DNA from: Spartinivicinus marinus
Lineage (GTDB): Bacteria > Pseudomonadota > Gammaproteobacteria > Pseudomonadales > Zooshikellaceae
Reading direction: 5' to 3'
NCBI RefSeq assembly: GCF_026309355.1
Contig: NZ_JAPJZK010000001.1
Span: 5,972,501-6,036,500, forward strand
DNA length: 64,000 bases
A program made the position numbers and the translations under genes. The stretch's first letter is position 1, and the number at the start of each line of letters is the position of its first letter. This document shows, one piece after another, positions 31,113-41,120 of this stretch. The notes below the pieces were generated by a model. That model searched no databases. It saw only the letters and a list, made by a program, of their open reading frames with translations, and was not told where the DNA came from.

Positions 31113-31458
31113 CCAAAATTAATTGAGAAAAAGTAGCCGGCTATCATAATGTGTTAAGTCCCAAGAGAAAACCTATGCTAACCATAGGAAATAAAACTAG
31201 ATAGCCTTCAAAGCGAACAATTGTTAACAAATAACCAGATTATGTGAAACGCGTAATTGTAATCTAACTAGCAGTGTAGTCCTCTATATTTACATGAGGC
31301 ATGTCTATGCTTCACTTACATTAACAACGATGTTTGGAACTGTTCAGCAACAATACTTATCAATAACTATTATTCCTAACATCGAAGCGACAACGTATTA
31401 AAGTTAAAGTAACAGCGCATTGACCCAGAAGTTCAGACAATAATGAGTAATTGGTTAA
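31113..31458. other. Divergent promoter region between uup and slt (about 350 bp)
   Basis: AT-rich, no coding frame supported. No specific operator or hairpin recognised. Confidence 0.4.
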
Positions 31459-33435
31459 ATGAAAATGCAAACCATCGCCCCTAAAGCACTAACCTTATGT
31501 ATCAGTTTACTGGGGGCTACCTGGTGGCCTACCGTTTCAGCAAATGTACCCAACCAATATGAGCAAGAACGGCAGCTGTACCAAAAAGCCCTCAAAGCAC
31601 TAAACAAGCATGACTGGAAGCAGTTTAATCAGTATCAAAATAAACTGACCCATTACCCTCTTTACCCTTATCTGGAGTATTACGAGCTACAACGTAAGCT
31701 ATCCGTTTCACCTTCCAAGGAAATAAATGCTTTTATCAAAACCTATAATGACTTACCGGTTACTGCACGGCTACAACAAAACTGGCTACGTTATTTAGCA
31801 AAGAACAAACAATGGAAAACCTTTAAGGCTAATTACGACCCTAAAAAGGCTACAGTTGATTTACAATGCTGGTATCATCGTGCCCAGCTGGCCACAGGCC
31901 AAACCAAACAAGCTTTTCAAGGGGCCAAGCAACTCTGGTTATCAGGAAAATCACAACCTGAAGCCTGTGATCCTTTATTTGCTCGTTGGCGCAGTGCAGG
32001 CCAGCTTACCCAAAATTTAGCTTGGCAACGAATGAGCCTAGCTTATGAGGAGCGTAACCCTGGCCTAGGCAAATACCTCAGTCGTTTTCTAAATAAAGCC
32101 AATAAGCCATCAGGCAAATTATTTTATAGCACCTATCGCAATCCACAAAAATTATTTAAATCCAGTCGCTATCAACGTAACACGCCGTTTATGCGTGATA
32201 TTATTAAAACAGGCTTAATGCAAATGGCTAGGCGCAACCCTCAAGAAGCGCTTAATCTTTGGAAACAATATAGTCGTAGCCACAGTTTTTCAGCTTCCCA
32301 AAGCCGTGACATCAATCAATATATCTCACTTTATTTACTCAAACATTTTGCCGCCGATGAAATTCAGTGGGTTGATCAAGTGGCCTCTAAACAACCTGAC
32401 CAGGAACTAGTGGAGTGGCGGTTACGCATTGCCTTAAAAACCCAGGACTGGCCTTCCGTTAAACGGGCTTATAAACTGTTGCCCACTGAACAACAACAAG
32501 AGCCCCGCTGGCGCTACTGGAATATCCGCGCTCAAGAAGCACTAGCAAAAACCAGCAAGGCCAAAAAACAAGTCATTAAACAATATGCTGAACTAGCAAA
32601 AGAGCGTGACTTTTATGCCTTTTTAGCAGCTGACCGAGTTCAGGTACCTTATCGGCTCAATCACCAACCTTACCCTGTCAGTACTCAAACCAAAAATAAA
32701 ATAAAGTCACTGGGTGGCATCAAACGTGCGGCTGAGTTTTATCGGCTAAATCATGTCATGTCTGCAAGAAGAGAGTGGCATCACCTGTCCAAAATACTGT
32801 CAAGTGAAGAGTTAATTGCAGCAGCTGAGATTGCATACAACTGGAAGCGGTATGACCAATCTATCTTTAACTCAGCTCGTGCAAAATATTGGGATGACTT
32901 GCAATTACGTTTTCCACTGGCATTTAAGCGCCCTATTCTATCAATCAGCGAAAAAAATCAGTTATCCAGCAGTTGGGTTTATGCCATTGCTCGTCAGGAA
33001 AGTGCATTTATGTATGATGCTCGATCACATGCCGGCGCTATGGGGTTAATGCAATTAATGCCAGCAACGGCCAGGCATGTTGCACGCAAAAATGGTTTTC
33101 GCTACCGAGGCACTAAAGAATTATTAAACCCTAGAAAAAATATTCAACTGGGCACCGCCTATTTAGTTGAATTAATGAAAACCTTTAATGGCAACCGCAT
33201 TTTAGCAACTGCTGCCTACAATGCAGGCCCACATCGGGTAAAACAGTGGCTAAAACGCAGCGATAATTTACCCTATGATATTTGGATTGAGTCAATTCCC
33301 TTTAACGAAACCCGTAAATATGTGCAAAATGTGCTGGCCTACCAGGTAATATACAGTAATAAACTAGGGAAAAGTAAAACCACTGTCGTCACACCCAAGG
33401 AAAAAAATTATTTATATGTCTGGAACAAGTCTTAG
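31459..33435 (+). CDS. slt: Soluble lytic murein transglycosylase (Slt70 family)
   Basis: 658 residues. A signal peptide (KALTLCISLLGATWW, cleaved near VSA) is followed by a long alpha-superhelical region rich in W/Y/Q repeats, which forms the U-shaped domain of Slt70. The C-terminal lysozyme-like SLT domain has the catalytic Glu514 in AIARQESAF, then GAMGLMQLMPATA, AYLVELM and ATAAYNAGPHRV. It cleaves peptidoglycan between MurNAc and GlcNAc in the periplasm to form 1,6-anhydro ends. A strong terminator follows. Confidence 0.95.
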   Translation: MKMQTIAPKALTLCISLLGATWWPTVSANVPNQYEQERQLYQKALKALNKHDWKQFNQYQNKLTHYPLYPYLEYYELQRKLSVSPSKEINAFIKTYNDLPVTARLQQNWLRYLAKNKQWKTFKANYDPKKATVDLQCWYHRAQLATGQTKQAFQGAKQLWLSGKSQPEACDPLFARWRSAGQLTQNLAWQRMSLAYEERNPGLGKYLSRFLNKANKPSGKLFYSTYRNPQKLFKSSRYQRNTPFMRDIIKTGLMQMARRNPQEALNLWKQYSRSHSFSASQSRDINQYISLYLLKHFAADEIQWVDQVASKQPDQELVEWRLRIALKTQDWPSVKRAYKLLPTEQQQEPRWRYWNIRAQEALAKTSKAKKQVIKQYAELAKERDFYAFLAADRVQVPYRLNHQPYPVSTQTKNKIKSLGGIKRAAEFYRLNHVMSARREWHHLSKILSSEELIAAAEIAYNWKRYDQSIFNSARAKYWDDLQLRFPLAFKRPILSISEKNQLSSSWVYAIARQESAFMYDARSHAGAMGLMQLMPATARHVARKNGFRYRGTKELLNPRKNIQLGTAYLVELMKTFNGNRILATAAYNAGPHRVKQWLKRSDNLPYDIWIESIPFNETRKYVQNVLAYQVIYSNKLGKSKTTVVTPKEKNYLYVWNKS

Positions 33436-33456
33436 CAATATTGTTTCATAGCCTCC

Positions 33457-33490
33457 AATGAAAAAGGAGGCAATTGCCTCCTTTTTCATT
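33457..33490. terminator. Bidirectional terminator between slt and the EamA transporter gene
   Basis: A 34-bp palindrome centred on GGAGGCAATTGCCTCC with flanking A5/T5 runs. Stem arms end in A and T tracts on both strands, so it can serve both convergent genes (slt ends at 33435, EamA ends at 33517). Confidence 0.88.
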
Positions 33491-33516
33491 TATTTGAGAG
33501 CTGCATTATTCATCGA

Positions 33517-34428
33517 TTATAAGTCCAGCTCAACTCGCTTCGATGCCCAAAGCCTTTTTAGCCACTGCTCCCCGCGCATATTGATTACCAGACCAAACAC
33601 CACTAAAGCAATACCTGTCCATTGCACTAAGGAAACTGTTTCACCCAAAAATAATGCTGCAGAAGTCAAACCTACCGCAGGCACCCCCAACGTTAATGGG
33701 GCTATTTGACCGGCAGGATAACGACTAATGAGATAACTCCACAGGCTGTATCCTAAAATACTGGCAACAAAAGCGAGATACAATAATGCACCAACAGCCA
33801 GCCAGGAAATCTGTTGAAAGCTTTCAATAATGGAAACTGGGCCTTCCACTAGATAAGAGCAAATAAAAAACGGCACGGGTGGTATCCACGCAGACCATAC
33901 AACTAGTCCTACACCGGCTTTATAACCTTGTTGAGATATCGAGCGATTTACAATATTGCCCAAGGCCCAACAAGCGGCACCCGCCAAGGTCAAGCCAAAG
34001 CCAACAGCAGTCATTGCTTCACCATTGCCAGACCAACCAATCAAAGCCAGGCCACCCCCAGCAACCATTATCGCCACTAATTGATAGGTTTTGATCGCTT
34101 CCGCTAACAGCAACCCACCCAGCAACAAAGTAAACAACGCCTGAGACTGAAGCACTAATGAAGCAAGCCCTGCCGGCATACCATTTGCCATTGCTGAAAA
34201 TAAAAAGGCAAATTGTCCAAATCCAAGGGTAATGCCATAGCCAAATAACCACTTGAGTGGTATCTGTGGCCTTACGACAAATAGCGAACCAATCACCGCA
34301 ATTAACAGGAAACGAAGGCTACCCATTAATAATGGGGGCATAGTTTGCAGCCCCCATGCAATAACCACAAAATTAAACCCCCACACCAATACAATAACCA
34401 ACCCCAACACGACATCTTTAATACCCAT
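33517..34428 (-). CDS. EamA/DMT family transporter
   Basis: 303 residues with about ten hydrophobic helices in two EamA repeats. It begins VVLGLVIVLVWGFNFVVIAWGL (the family's WGxxF/N motif); the second repeat contains ILGYSLWSYLISRYPAGQIAPLTLG with the Pro/Gly motif. The C-terminus is basic. It is probably an inner-membrane exporter of amino acids or related metabolites. RBS is weak; the ATG at 34428 gives normal family length. The substrate cannot be told from sequence. Confidence 0.88.
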   Translation of the reverse strand: MGIKDVVLGLVIVLVWGFNFVVIAWGLQTMPPLLMGSLRFLLIAVIGSLFVVRPQIPLKWLFGYGITLGFGQFAFLFSAMANGMPAGLASLVLQSQALFTLLLGGLLLAEAIKTYQLVAIMVAGGGLALIGWSGNGEAMTAVGFGLTLAGAACWALGNIVNRSISQQGYKAGVGLVVWSAWIPPVPFFICSYLVEGPVSIIESFQQISWLAVGALLYLAFVASILGYSLWSYLISRYPAGQIAPLTLGVPAVGLTSAALFLGETVSLVQWTGIALVVFGLVINMRGEQWLKRLWASKRVELDL

Positions 34429-34520
34429 AATTGGCTGCTCAACTAGAGTTAGTGAATAAGCAGCTGTGATTGTACAGGTAATTTAGCAAAAGTCGCCTTT
34501 GTTAGTGTTAGCCTTAAGTC

Positions 34521-35123
34521 TTAATTCAGTGGGTTTGTTTGCTTGAGTGTTAATGCCCATTTAACAGGCACCACAGAGGTAATTGACTTTAACCCCATTA
34601 CCTTAGTCATCTGTTGCACACCGGCTTCGCCACCGTACTGACTAATATTGATTGAAGTATCTTGATATGACTCCACCAAGTAGTCAGTAGCAGAGCTTTT
34701 GATAACCTTAACAAATAACTTGATCGGTAACGTTGTCTCACGAATGGTTAACTTACCATCAACCTCCATTTGTTTGACAGCGCCTACGGTTAATTTTTGC
34801 TCATCAATACCTGACAAATCTGCTTTTACTGTGGCATAGCGGTAATTTGTGGTATCAAGCACCCACTGTTTAATCCGATCATTACGGATGGGAATTTTAG
34901 TATCAATCGTAGCTAAATCAATTTTAATTTCGGCTTGTTTTTGGTCATTTACCTGGCCAGATACTCCACTGATTAACTGGGTTTCTTTAACCGACTTACC
35001 ATTGGTAAAGATTTTTTCCGTGACAAAATTGACTTTTGAATGTTCACTTTGCACTTGCCAAGCAGCCTGAACAGGTAATGCAGTTGATGCGACTAGTGTC
35101 GTCATTAGAATGATTTTTTTCAT
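34521..35123 (-). CDS. YceI family periplasmic protein
   Basis: 200 residues. Signal peptide MKKIILMTTLVASTALPVQA precedes a lipocalin-like beta barrel starting AWQVQSEHSKVNFVTEK, with KADLSG and VDGKLTIRETTLPI as further YceI motifs. Family members bind isoprenoid-type lipids in the periplasm. AGGGAA precedes the ATG. It lies alone between the EamA transporter and the 946-residue protein, all on the minus strand. Confidence 0.9.
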   Translation of the reverse strand: MKKIILMTTLVASTALPVQAAWQVQSEHSKVNFVTEKIFTNGKSVKETQLISGVSGQVNDQKQAEIKIDLATIDTKIPIRNDRIKQWVLDTTNYRYATVKADLSGIDEQKLTVGAVKQMEVDGKLTIRETTLPIKLFVKVIKSSATDYLVESYQDTSINISQYGGEAGVQQMTKVMGLKSITSVVPVKWALTLKQTNPLN

Positions 35124-35278
35124 TACAATTCCCTAAGCAATCTTGAGTTTGTAGGCATAGCCTAAAGGGTTAGGAGACTTAGGTTAAATAAATAAGGTTA
35201 ATCAGTGTCATTAGAAACCTTTATAGTGCTGTTGGGAATAAAAACAATGACTAGAGATAGGCAACATCATACTGTTTG

Positions 35279-38119
35279 CTAACCCAAAACTTGCCCTTTA
35301 ACCCAATCCCAATTCTCGCTTATTGCTAGTTTTAGTGCTGCACTCCAAGCATTAGAGCCTTCAGGAATTGCTTGTTGCTTCCCTGACTCAAGTCTTTGTT
35401 TAATAAGTTCAGCGTTACTACCAAAGCTTTCATCAATTTTACTGCTGTGAGCAGGTTGCAAAAAAATTGTAGGTCTTGGCGTTGGGTTTTTCGCAGTAGC
35501 ATTAGGTACTTTTGCTAAACCCTTTAGCATTGCTGGTATGTCACTACTATCATCAGTTGCACTTAGAACCGTTAATACAAATTTAGTGAAATCCTTTTTC
35601 TGACCAGCATTAATAAATACTTCATCTGCAGCATACCCCATTCTACCAGCCATATTTTCCATAGACTCAATAATTGTATTAATATTACCTTCGTCTACAT
35701 TTAACTTTTCAAGCTTTGGTCTCAGCCAGTCTGCAAATTGCTGTAAGCTAACTTCTTCGTCTACTTCAACTATTGCCGAAGGTGTCTGTTTAGTTTCACC
35801 TACATTTTCGCCGGTATATTGTACTTGAGGGTTAGCTTTTTGATGATCCGATTTGGGTCGAAAATTAAAGTTGTCAACTTCTCCGTAGCCATTAGCTTGA
35901 AGTTTTTCATTAAAGTCTCGTTTGGTTAAATTGTGGGTGTTGTCAATCCAACCATCTACTGCATAAGGGTTATCTTTATTAACTTTCTCAGTAATAAAAG
36001 CAGCTAACGTATTTTCAATAGTAAGATGATCGTTATCCTTTAAAACTCCTCGGTTACTACCACTCTGAACGAGATCATAACTATAATGGCTAAATACAAA
36101 ATTACCCGACTGTTTTTCAATGGCTTGCGAACCATTTCTAATGGGGTCGTTAAAAACTATATTATTGATTCTTTCCCGTACAGTTTCAGAAGGCCCTTTA
36201 ACCAGTCCTTTAGATAGACCTCCAGCATTTTGTAAACGATAAGCAAGTTCACTTACTTTATTCATTGGCTGCCAATTATTTGCAGCATTCGCAGGCTTAT
36301 ACCATAGCTGGCCTTCAAACAGGGTTCCCTGAAACTGTTTATTGCCTAATTTAAACTGCCTCACCGTGCTAGTAGGTTCAAATGTCTTTATCAACTCATC
36401 ACTATTGCGCAACTGTTGTCTAATAACATCGGTTAGTTTTAAAACCCCTTTTGCTCCAGCTTTACTCGCAGACACAACAATATCCTTAGCTGTAAAGACA
36501 GGTATAACAAAGTCTGCTAGCTCTTTACCGGCTTTTTTTAGAGCATTGCCTGTTCGCACAGATTGCAATGCTGCCTTCACAGCATTAGTGGCTTTTGATA
36601 AACCAGAAGCGCCTTTAAAGGCTAATTTTGCTGCGCTAAAGCCAGCTTTGCCTACAGCGCCAGCCCCCATTGTCAGTAGGGTAACTCCCACATCCAGTGA
36701 ATCCAGCACTAAACTGGCAACATCCAGTTTTGAGCGTGGATCATTCACTGCATTGGCAATATTTTCATAAAAAGGCACCACTGCTCGAATAAACTTTTGA
36801 AAACCAGTCGCTCCATAATTGCTGTCTTTCCATTGATCTATTTGTTCAGTAGTAGTTTGACGAACATTACTTTCAATTAAATTTTGTAACGAGCGGTTAT
36901 TAGCGACTTGCTGAGTTGTTCGCTCCCAGCCAACATGCTGGTTGGTAATTTTATGTGAATAGACATGATAGCGAGTTTCACTAGGTGAGACCTCTAGACC
37001 TTCTGCAATTGCTCCCCAGTTTGGCAACTGGTCTTTCCCAATAGGATTTCCCTGGAATTGATAGATACTGCCATCAGGTTTAACCATGCCAAATTTGCCA
37101 TTTTTCAACTCAAATATATAAGCGGGTTTATTGCTTGTAATCCCTCCTACATTACTCGATTCTCTTTCTAGTTCCCATCGGGTACTGGTGCCTAAGTAAC
37201 CACCACCACTGGTAGAATAAGAACCTTTATTAACGACCTCTTTAAATCCATTTACCTGCCATACCCGTTTTGGCTCAGAAATTAACTGCCCCCCTCCTAT
37301 TCCAACATTCTGTGCTATCACTGCAGCCCTAGCTGAGGACAGCTTTTCAATATTATTATTTATATACTCAGCAAATTGACCATAATAGGCTTTATCTAGT
37401 CCATTACTCGCACCAAAGCGCAAAACATCGTTAACTTTTTCATTAAAAGTAACATCATGTACACCTAGCTTTCCTACTGGGCGAGCACCATAATTACCAT
37501 CTGGGTAATCACGTCTTACCTTTTCTTCAGCCATTTGCTGACGAGTCTTAAACTGAGGCGCTTCTGGTGGGTTAAGTGAAAGCTCCCATAATCCTAAATA
37601 ATTTGCCAACCGTCGCTCTTGATTTACACCATTTGACAAACCACTTTCAGAGCTTTGCCTCCCCCATAAGATAGCTTCTTGATTTAATAATGCTTTTGAT
37701 AGTGCTTTTGCCTCATCCGTTGCATTAGGTTTAGCCCCATTAGCGTGAATTTGATTAGCTACGTTTAATAACTGTTCATCTTCATACTGAATTCCTTCAC
37801 TACCTAATAATGCTTTAACAGCCAATATTCTAGCTTCAAGAATAGAACCCGCCTGTAATGACAAATCACCATTTAAGGATACTGAATAATTGACGTCTTC
37901 AACTGCATCACTGTTTAAAGAGCCAATAATGCTATTGACTGTATGCTGAAGTACTGGTTTTGGAACACCCGACTTTTGGGAGGATTGAGCACTGGCCGTT
38001 GAACCCGGACGGGTTGTTGGGCCTGTTTTTGATGATTGGGAACCTTGATTAGTCTGAGACTGTCGGTTAAATAAATTGTCAAAACTGGCAGGGTTATGCC
38101 GATCAAATGGCTGAACCAT
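35279..38119 (-). CDS. Large effector/toxin-like protein of unknown family
   Basis: 946 residues. The first ~55 residues are Ser/Gln/Thr/Pro-rich, without a hydrophobic signal, as in type III or toxin-like proteins; the giant at 4360-15138 starts in a similar way. Residues about 430-540 (FYENIANAVNDPRSKLD, then Gly/Ala-rich TMGAGAVGKAGF and basic helices) resemble the helical linker before catalytic modules in dermonecrotic/polymorphic-type toxins. The C-terminal ~350 residues include FSHYSYDLVQSG and a region with AADEVFINAGQKKDF, and are not recognised. There is no RTX, YD or Rhs repeat and no recognisable immunity gene. AAGGA lies 10 bases before the ATG. Assignment as an effector is inference from composition; it could be another large secreted protein. 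Confidence 0.5.
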   Translation of the reverse strand: MVQPFDRHNPASFDNLFNRQSQTNQGSQSSKTGPTTRPGSTASAQSSQKSGVPKPVLQHTVNSIIGSLNSDAVEDVNYSVSLNGDLSLQAGSILEARILAVKALLGSEGIQYEDEQLLNVANQIHANGAKPNATDEAKALSKALLNQEAILWGRQSSESGLSNGVNQERRLANYLGLWELSLNPPEAPQFKTRQQMAEEKVRRDYPDGNYGARPVGKLGVHDVTFNEKVNDVLRFGASNGLDKAYYGQFAEYINNNIEKLSSARAAVIAQNVGIGGGQLISEPKRVWQVNGFKEVVNKGSYSTSGGGYLGTSTRWELERESSNVGGITSNKPAYIFELKNGKFGMVKPDGSIYQFQGNPIGKDQLPNWGAIAEGLEVSPSETRYHVYSHKITNQHVGWERTTQQVANNRSLQNLIESNVRQTTTEQIDQWKDSNYGATGFQKFIRAVVPFYENIANAVNDPRSKLDVASLVLDSLDVGVTLLTMGAGAVGKAGFSAAKLAFKGASGLSKATNAVKAALQSVRTGNALKKAGKELADFVIPVFTAKDIVVSASKAGAKGVLKLTDVIRQQLRNSDELIKTFEPTSTVRQFKLGNKQFQGTLFEGQLWYKPANAANNWQPMNKVSELAYRLQNAGGLSKGLVKGPSETVRERINNIVFNDPIRNGSQAIEKQSGNFVFSHYSYDLVQSGSNRGVLKDNDHLTIENTLAAFITEKVNKDNPYAVDGWIDNTHNLTKRDFNEKLQANGYGEVDNFNFRPKSDHQKANPQVQYTGENVGETKQTPSAIVEVDEEVSLQQFADWLRPKLEKLNVDEGNINTIIESMENMAGRMGYAADEVFINAGQKKDFTKFVLTVLSATDDSSDIPAMLKGLAKVPNATAKNPTPRPTIFLQPAHSSKIDESFGSNAELIKQRLESGKQQAIPEGSNAWSAALKLAISENWDWVKGQVLG

Positions 38120-38354
38120 TATACGTTATCCTTTGGTAATATTTAACTTAATTAATTTTTCAAATTTTAATCAAACTAAATAATCACCGTACAGATTATT
38201 TAATGATCATTATCACAGCCTGCTTTAATAAATTTTTAATCGAGTGGGTGGCCTGCGGAGTTTGACTAAATCAATGTGAGCAATACCTATTAAGCTTGAT
38301 TTCAGGTACAGTTGCTACTATTTACCAAGCCTTTTGAGCTGACAAGGAAATGCG

Positions 38355-38657
38355 ATGAAACAGCGATTACTTTTACTCATACTGCTTTGCTGGGGTGCAG
38401 CAACAGGAGTGGCTGGTCAAGATATTTCTCCTTCCCAGGCATTAAAGTTACAGCAACAGGGCGTTATTCTGCCTATGAGTCAATTGTTAAGGCAGGTTCG
38501 ACAGCGCTACCCTGGTGAACTACTGAATGCTGAGCTGGAAAGAGACGATGGTATTTATGAATATGAACTGAAAATTCTAAACCCACAAGGCCAGGTGTGG
38601 GAAATTGAAGTGAATGCCCAAACAGGAGCCATTCTCGAAGTAGAAAGAGATGACTGA
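38355..38657 (+). CDS. PepSY-domain periplasmic protein
   Basis: 100 residues: signal peptide MKQRLLLLILLCWGAATGVAG and one PepSY domain (ISPSQALKLQQQG...YEYELKILNPQGQVWEIEVNAQTGAILEVE). Such single-domain PepSY proteins are typically encoded just before an OmpR-type two-component pair, as here, and may modulate or be controlled by it. AAGGAAATGCG precedes the ATG. It lies 72 bases upstream of the response regulator on the same strand. Confidence 0.9.
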   Translation: MKQRLLLLILLCWGAATGVAGQDISPSQALKLQQQGVILPMSQLLRQVRQRYPGELLNAELERDDGIYEYELKILNPQGQVWEIEVNAQTGAILEVERDD

Positions 38658-38729
38658 CCCTGCCAGAAACATATCAGAGCAAGCTTGATAATACTCTAAA
38701 TGCCAATTATTGATAGGATGTAGTACTGA

Positions 38730-39395
38730 ATGCGGTTACTCGTTGTAGATGACAATCATGAATTATTGGAAAACACGGCTAACGAACTACGCCAAGCCGG
38801 TTTTGCAGTAGATACCTGTGATAATGGGGTTGATGCATTACATCAAGGTCAAGAAGAAAACTATGCCGCAATTGTTTTAGATTTAGGCCTGCCCGACATT
38901 GATGGTTTAACGATTTTAAGGGAGTGGCGCAGCCGCCAAAATACAGTGCCTGTTATCATTCTAACAGCCCGTGGAGAATGGTATGAGCGAGTGGAAGGCC
39001 TTCAAGCCGGTGCAGATGATTATGTGAGTAAGCCATTTTACCATGAAGAGCTGATCGCCCGCTTACGAGCCGTTATCTGTCGCTATCATGGCCACAATAA
39101 TGCGGCCTTACAGTTAGGCGACATCAGCTTGGATGAAGAAAAACAACAGCTGGACTATCAAGGCAAGCATTATAAGCTAACTGCAATGGAGTTTCGCTTG
39201 CTACGTTATTTTATGCTCAACCCAGGCAAAGTGTTAAGTAAGCAGCGCCTTACTGAGCAGCTTTATGAGTATGATGCTGATAAAGACAGCAATGTACTGG
39301 AAGTTTACATCGCTCACTTACGCCGGAAGCTTGGTAAAGCCTCTATTGAAACCCGGCGTGGACAAGGTTATATCTTCCATGGATCTACAGCATGA
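38730..39395 (+). CDS. OmpR/PhoB-family response regulator
   Basis: 221 residues. The receiver domain begins MRLLVVDDNHELLENTANEL, with phospho-acceptor Asp51 in IVLDLGLPDIDGL and the conserved Lys in VSKPF. The C-terminal winged helix carries KLTAMEFRLLRYFMLNPGKVLS and VEVYIAHLRRKLG-like (LEVYIAHLRRKLG) motifs. It resembles the QseB/PmrA/PhoP group. Its stop codon overlaps the ATG of the kinase gene (ATGA), so the two are translationally coupled. AGGA precedes its ATG. Confidence 0.95.
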   Translation: MRLLVVDDNHELLENTANELRQAGFAVDTCDNGVDALHQGQEENYAAIVLDLGLPDIDGLTILREWRSRQNTVPVIILTARGEWYERVEGLQAGADDYVSKPFYHEELIARLRAVICRYHGHNNAALQLGDISLDEEKQQLDYQGKHYKLTAMEFRLLRYFMLNPGKVLSKQRLTEQLYEYDADKDSNVLEVYIAHLRRKLGKASIETRRGQGYIFHGSTA

Positions 39396-40735
39396 AGTCA
39401 ATCAGCCGTACATTAGGGCTGGGGCTTGCCAGCTCGGTTTGTTTTTTAAGTTTACTGATTGGTTTGATTACCTATGCTGCGATGGGCGAAAGCTTTAAAT
39501 CCTTTTTTAGCAGCAAGTTGGACGATGATGCAAAAACCTTACTTTCCTTACTTTCCTCCCATAACCAGCAACTAATGCTGGATGATAAAGGTATTAGCCA
39601 ATTACATTACCGCACCTATTCTGGCCACTATTATATTATTCAAGGCACCAAGCAGACATTTCGCTCACGCTCACTATGGGATTTTAGTTTTAATCCACCC
39701 TCCCTGACAGTAGGAGAGAAACTGATCAGTGAATTACCAGGCCCTGATGAACAACAATTAATGGTGTTAAGTCAAGGGTTCAGCATTGGTGATATTCCTG
39801 TCACAGTCACTGTTGCCGAAGATGTCGGTGGTTTATACACTAGTTTTCGTACGATGTCAGGTGGATTATTATGGGGGTTATTGGTAACCATATTATTACT
39901 TTTAATCATCCAGCAATGGTTATTACATCGAGGTTTAAAACCACTCACCCGGTTAAAAAAATCACTCCATGCACTACAAACAGGGGAGTTAACCGTTATC
40001 AGTACGCACAAAATGCCCAAAGAAATACAACCTCTGGTGGCTGCACTTAACCAGTTACTTGAAAATACGGCTGAATTACTCAAGCGAAGTCGTAACGCTG
40101 TAGGCGATTTAAGTCATGCGTTAAAAACCCCTATAGCACTGATGCAGCATACTATTATCAGCGAAGTCACTAATCAGCCAGAGCTAAGTAAAAAACTCTT
40201 ACGACAGTTAACCTCTATTCGCCAATATAGCGAGCAAAAATTAACCTCTGCACGACTGGCTGGTGATATTTTACCCGGAGCACAATTTGAACCCCATAAA
40301 GATTTAATGGACCTTATTCAAACCTTGCATACGATTTATCAAGCGAAATCTATCACTATTGATTGGCAACCACATCGTTGGCCAGAACGCATCGCAATGA
40401 ATCGAGAAGATGCATTAGAACTGCTGGGTAATTTACTGGATAATGCCTGCAAATGGGCTAATCAGCAGGTTAGTCTTAGCTTCTCCCACACTGATACCCA
40501 ACAACAATTGATTATTGCTGATGATGGCCCTGGTGTAGCAAAAGAAAATCAAACCCTGCTGACTCAACGAGGTAAGCGACTAGATGAACAAGTGGATGGA
40601 CATGGTTTAGGGCTCAATATTGTGGCCAATATTATTCAACATTATCAAGGCAATATCGAATTTATTGGCCAAGGTCAATTAGGCGGGCTAGAAATTATCA
40701 TTCAACTGCCAACTAATATTGACAAACTAAAATGA
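39392..40735 (+). CDS. Sensor histidine kinase
   Basis: 447 residues. Two transmembrane segments (about 10-32 and 165-190) flank a periplasmic sensor domain of about 130 residues. A HAMP region (PLTRLKKSLHAL) is followed by the dimerisation helix with His242 in DLSHALKTPIAL, and by an HATPase domain with N-box LGNLLDNACKWA, DDGPG and GHGLGLNIV. It is the partner of the overlapping upstream regulator. The stimulus is unknown; the PepSY protein in the operon suggests an envelope signal. The terminator overlaps the stop codon. Confidence 0.94.
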   Translation: MKSISRTLGLGLASSVCFLSLLIGLITYAAMGESFKSFFSSKLDDDAKTLLSLLSSHNQQLMLDDKGISQLHYRTYSGHYYIIQGTKQTFRSRSLWDFSFNPPSLTVGEKLISELPGPDEQQLMVLSQGFSIGDIPVTVTVAEDVGGLYTSFRTMSGGLLWGLLVTILLLLIIQQWLLHRGLKPLTRLKKSLHALQTGELTVISTHKMPKEIQPLVAALNQLLENTAELLKRSRNAVGDLSHALKTPIALMQHTIISEVTNQPELSKKLLRQLTSIRQYSEQKLTSARLAGDILPGAQFEPHKDLMDLIQTLHTIYQAKSITIDWQPHRWPERIAMNREDALELLGNLLDNACKWANQQVSLSFSHTDTQQQLIIADDGPGVAKENQTLLTQRGKRLDEQVDGHGLGLNIVANIIQHYQGNIEFIGQGQLGGLEIIIQLPTNIDKLK

Positions 40736-40769
40736 AGTGAGGGTAAAGCCAAAGCCCTCACTTCATTTT
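40729..40769 (+). terminator. Terminator of the PepSY-regulator-kinase operon
   Basis: A 15-bp perfect stem (40729-40743 with 40755-40769, 11-nt loop) starts at the last codons of the kinase gene and ends in TTTT. Confidence 0.82.
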
Positions 40770-40823
40770 AATTGAGCGTTATTTAATTTCTATTTTTATT
40801 TAGGCTTTTTTATTTAAATTCTT

Positions 40824-41120
40824 TTATTTTATTTTTACACTGACACGCACATTTTTATCAATTTTATTTTCGTTCGATAAATGGTACAATTTACTATCCG
40901 TCGGTAAACTTGGCGCAAAAACAGGAACAGTCACTTCCAGACCGGGTTAGGTAAACCAATACGGGTAGAAACACCTGATGAACGCAGGCAAACACCACTC
41001 TTCTCAAAAACTACTCTTTATATTACCATCGGGAAAAATAATTTGAGAAGCAGAAACAACCTGGGTTGCAAGCGCAATAGAAACCGACGCAGCTAAAACA
41101 CTAAGCTTATTACTTTTCAT
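40824..41120 (-). pseudogene. Decayed gene for a small secreted protein (two frameshifts)
   Basis: From the ATG at 41120 the frame gives a clear signal peptide (MKSNKLSVLAASVSIALATQ...VSA), then SQIIFPDGNIKSSF and a stop. The next part reads sensibly only in another frame (EKSGVCLRSSGVSTRIGLP). The first frame then resumes with VTVPVFAPSLPTDSKLYHL and ends at 40824-40826. Joining the three pieces gives a plausible protein of about 97 residues. Two compensating indels fit a recently decayed gene; a sequence error is also possible. Family unknown. Confidence 0.6.
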
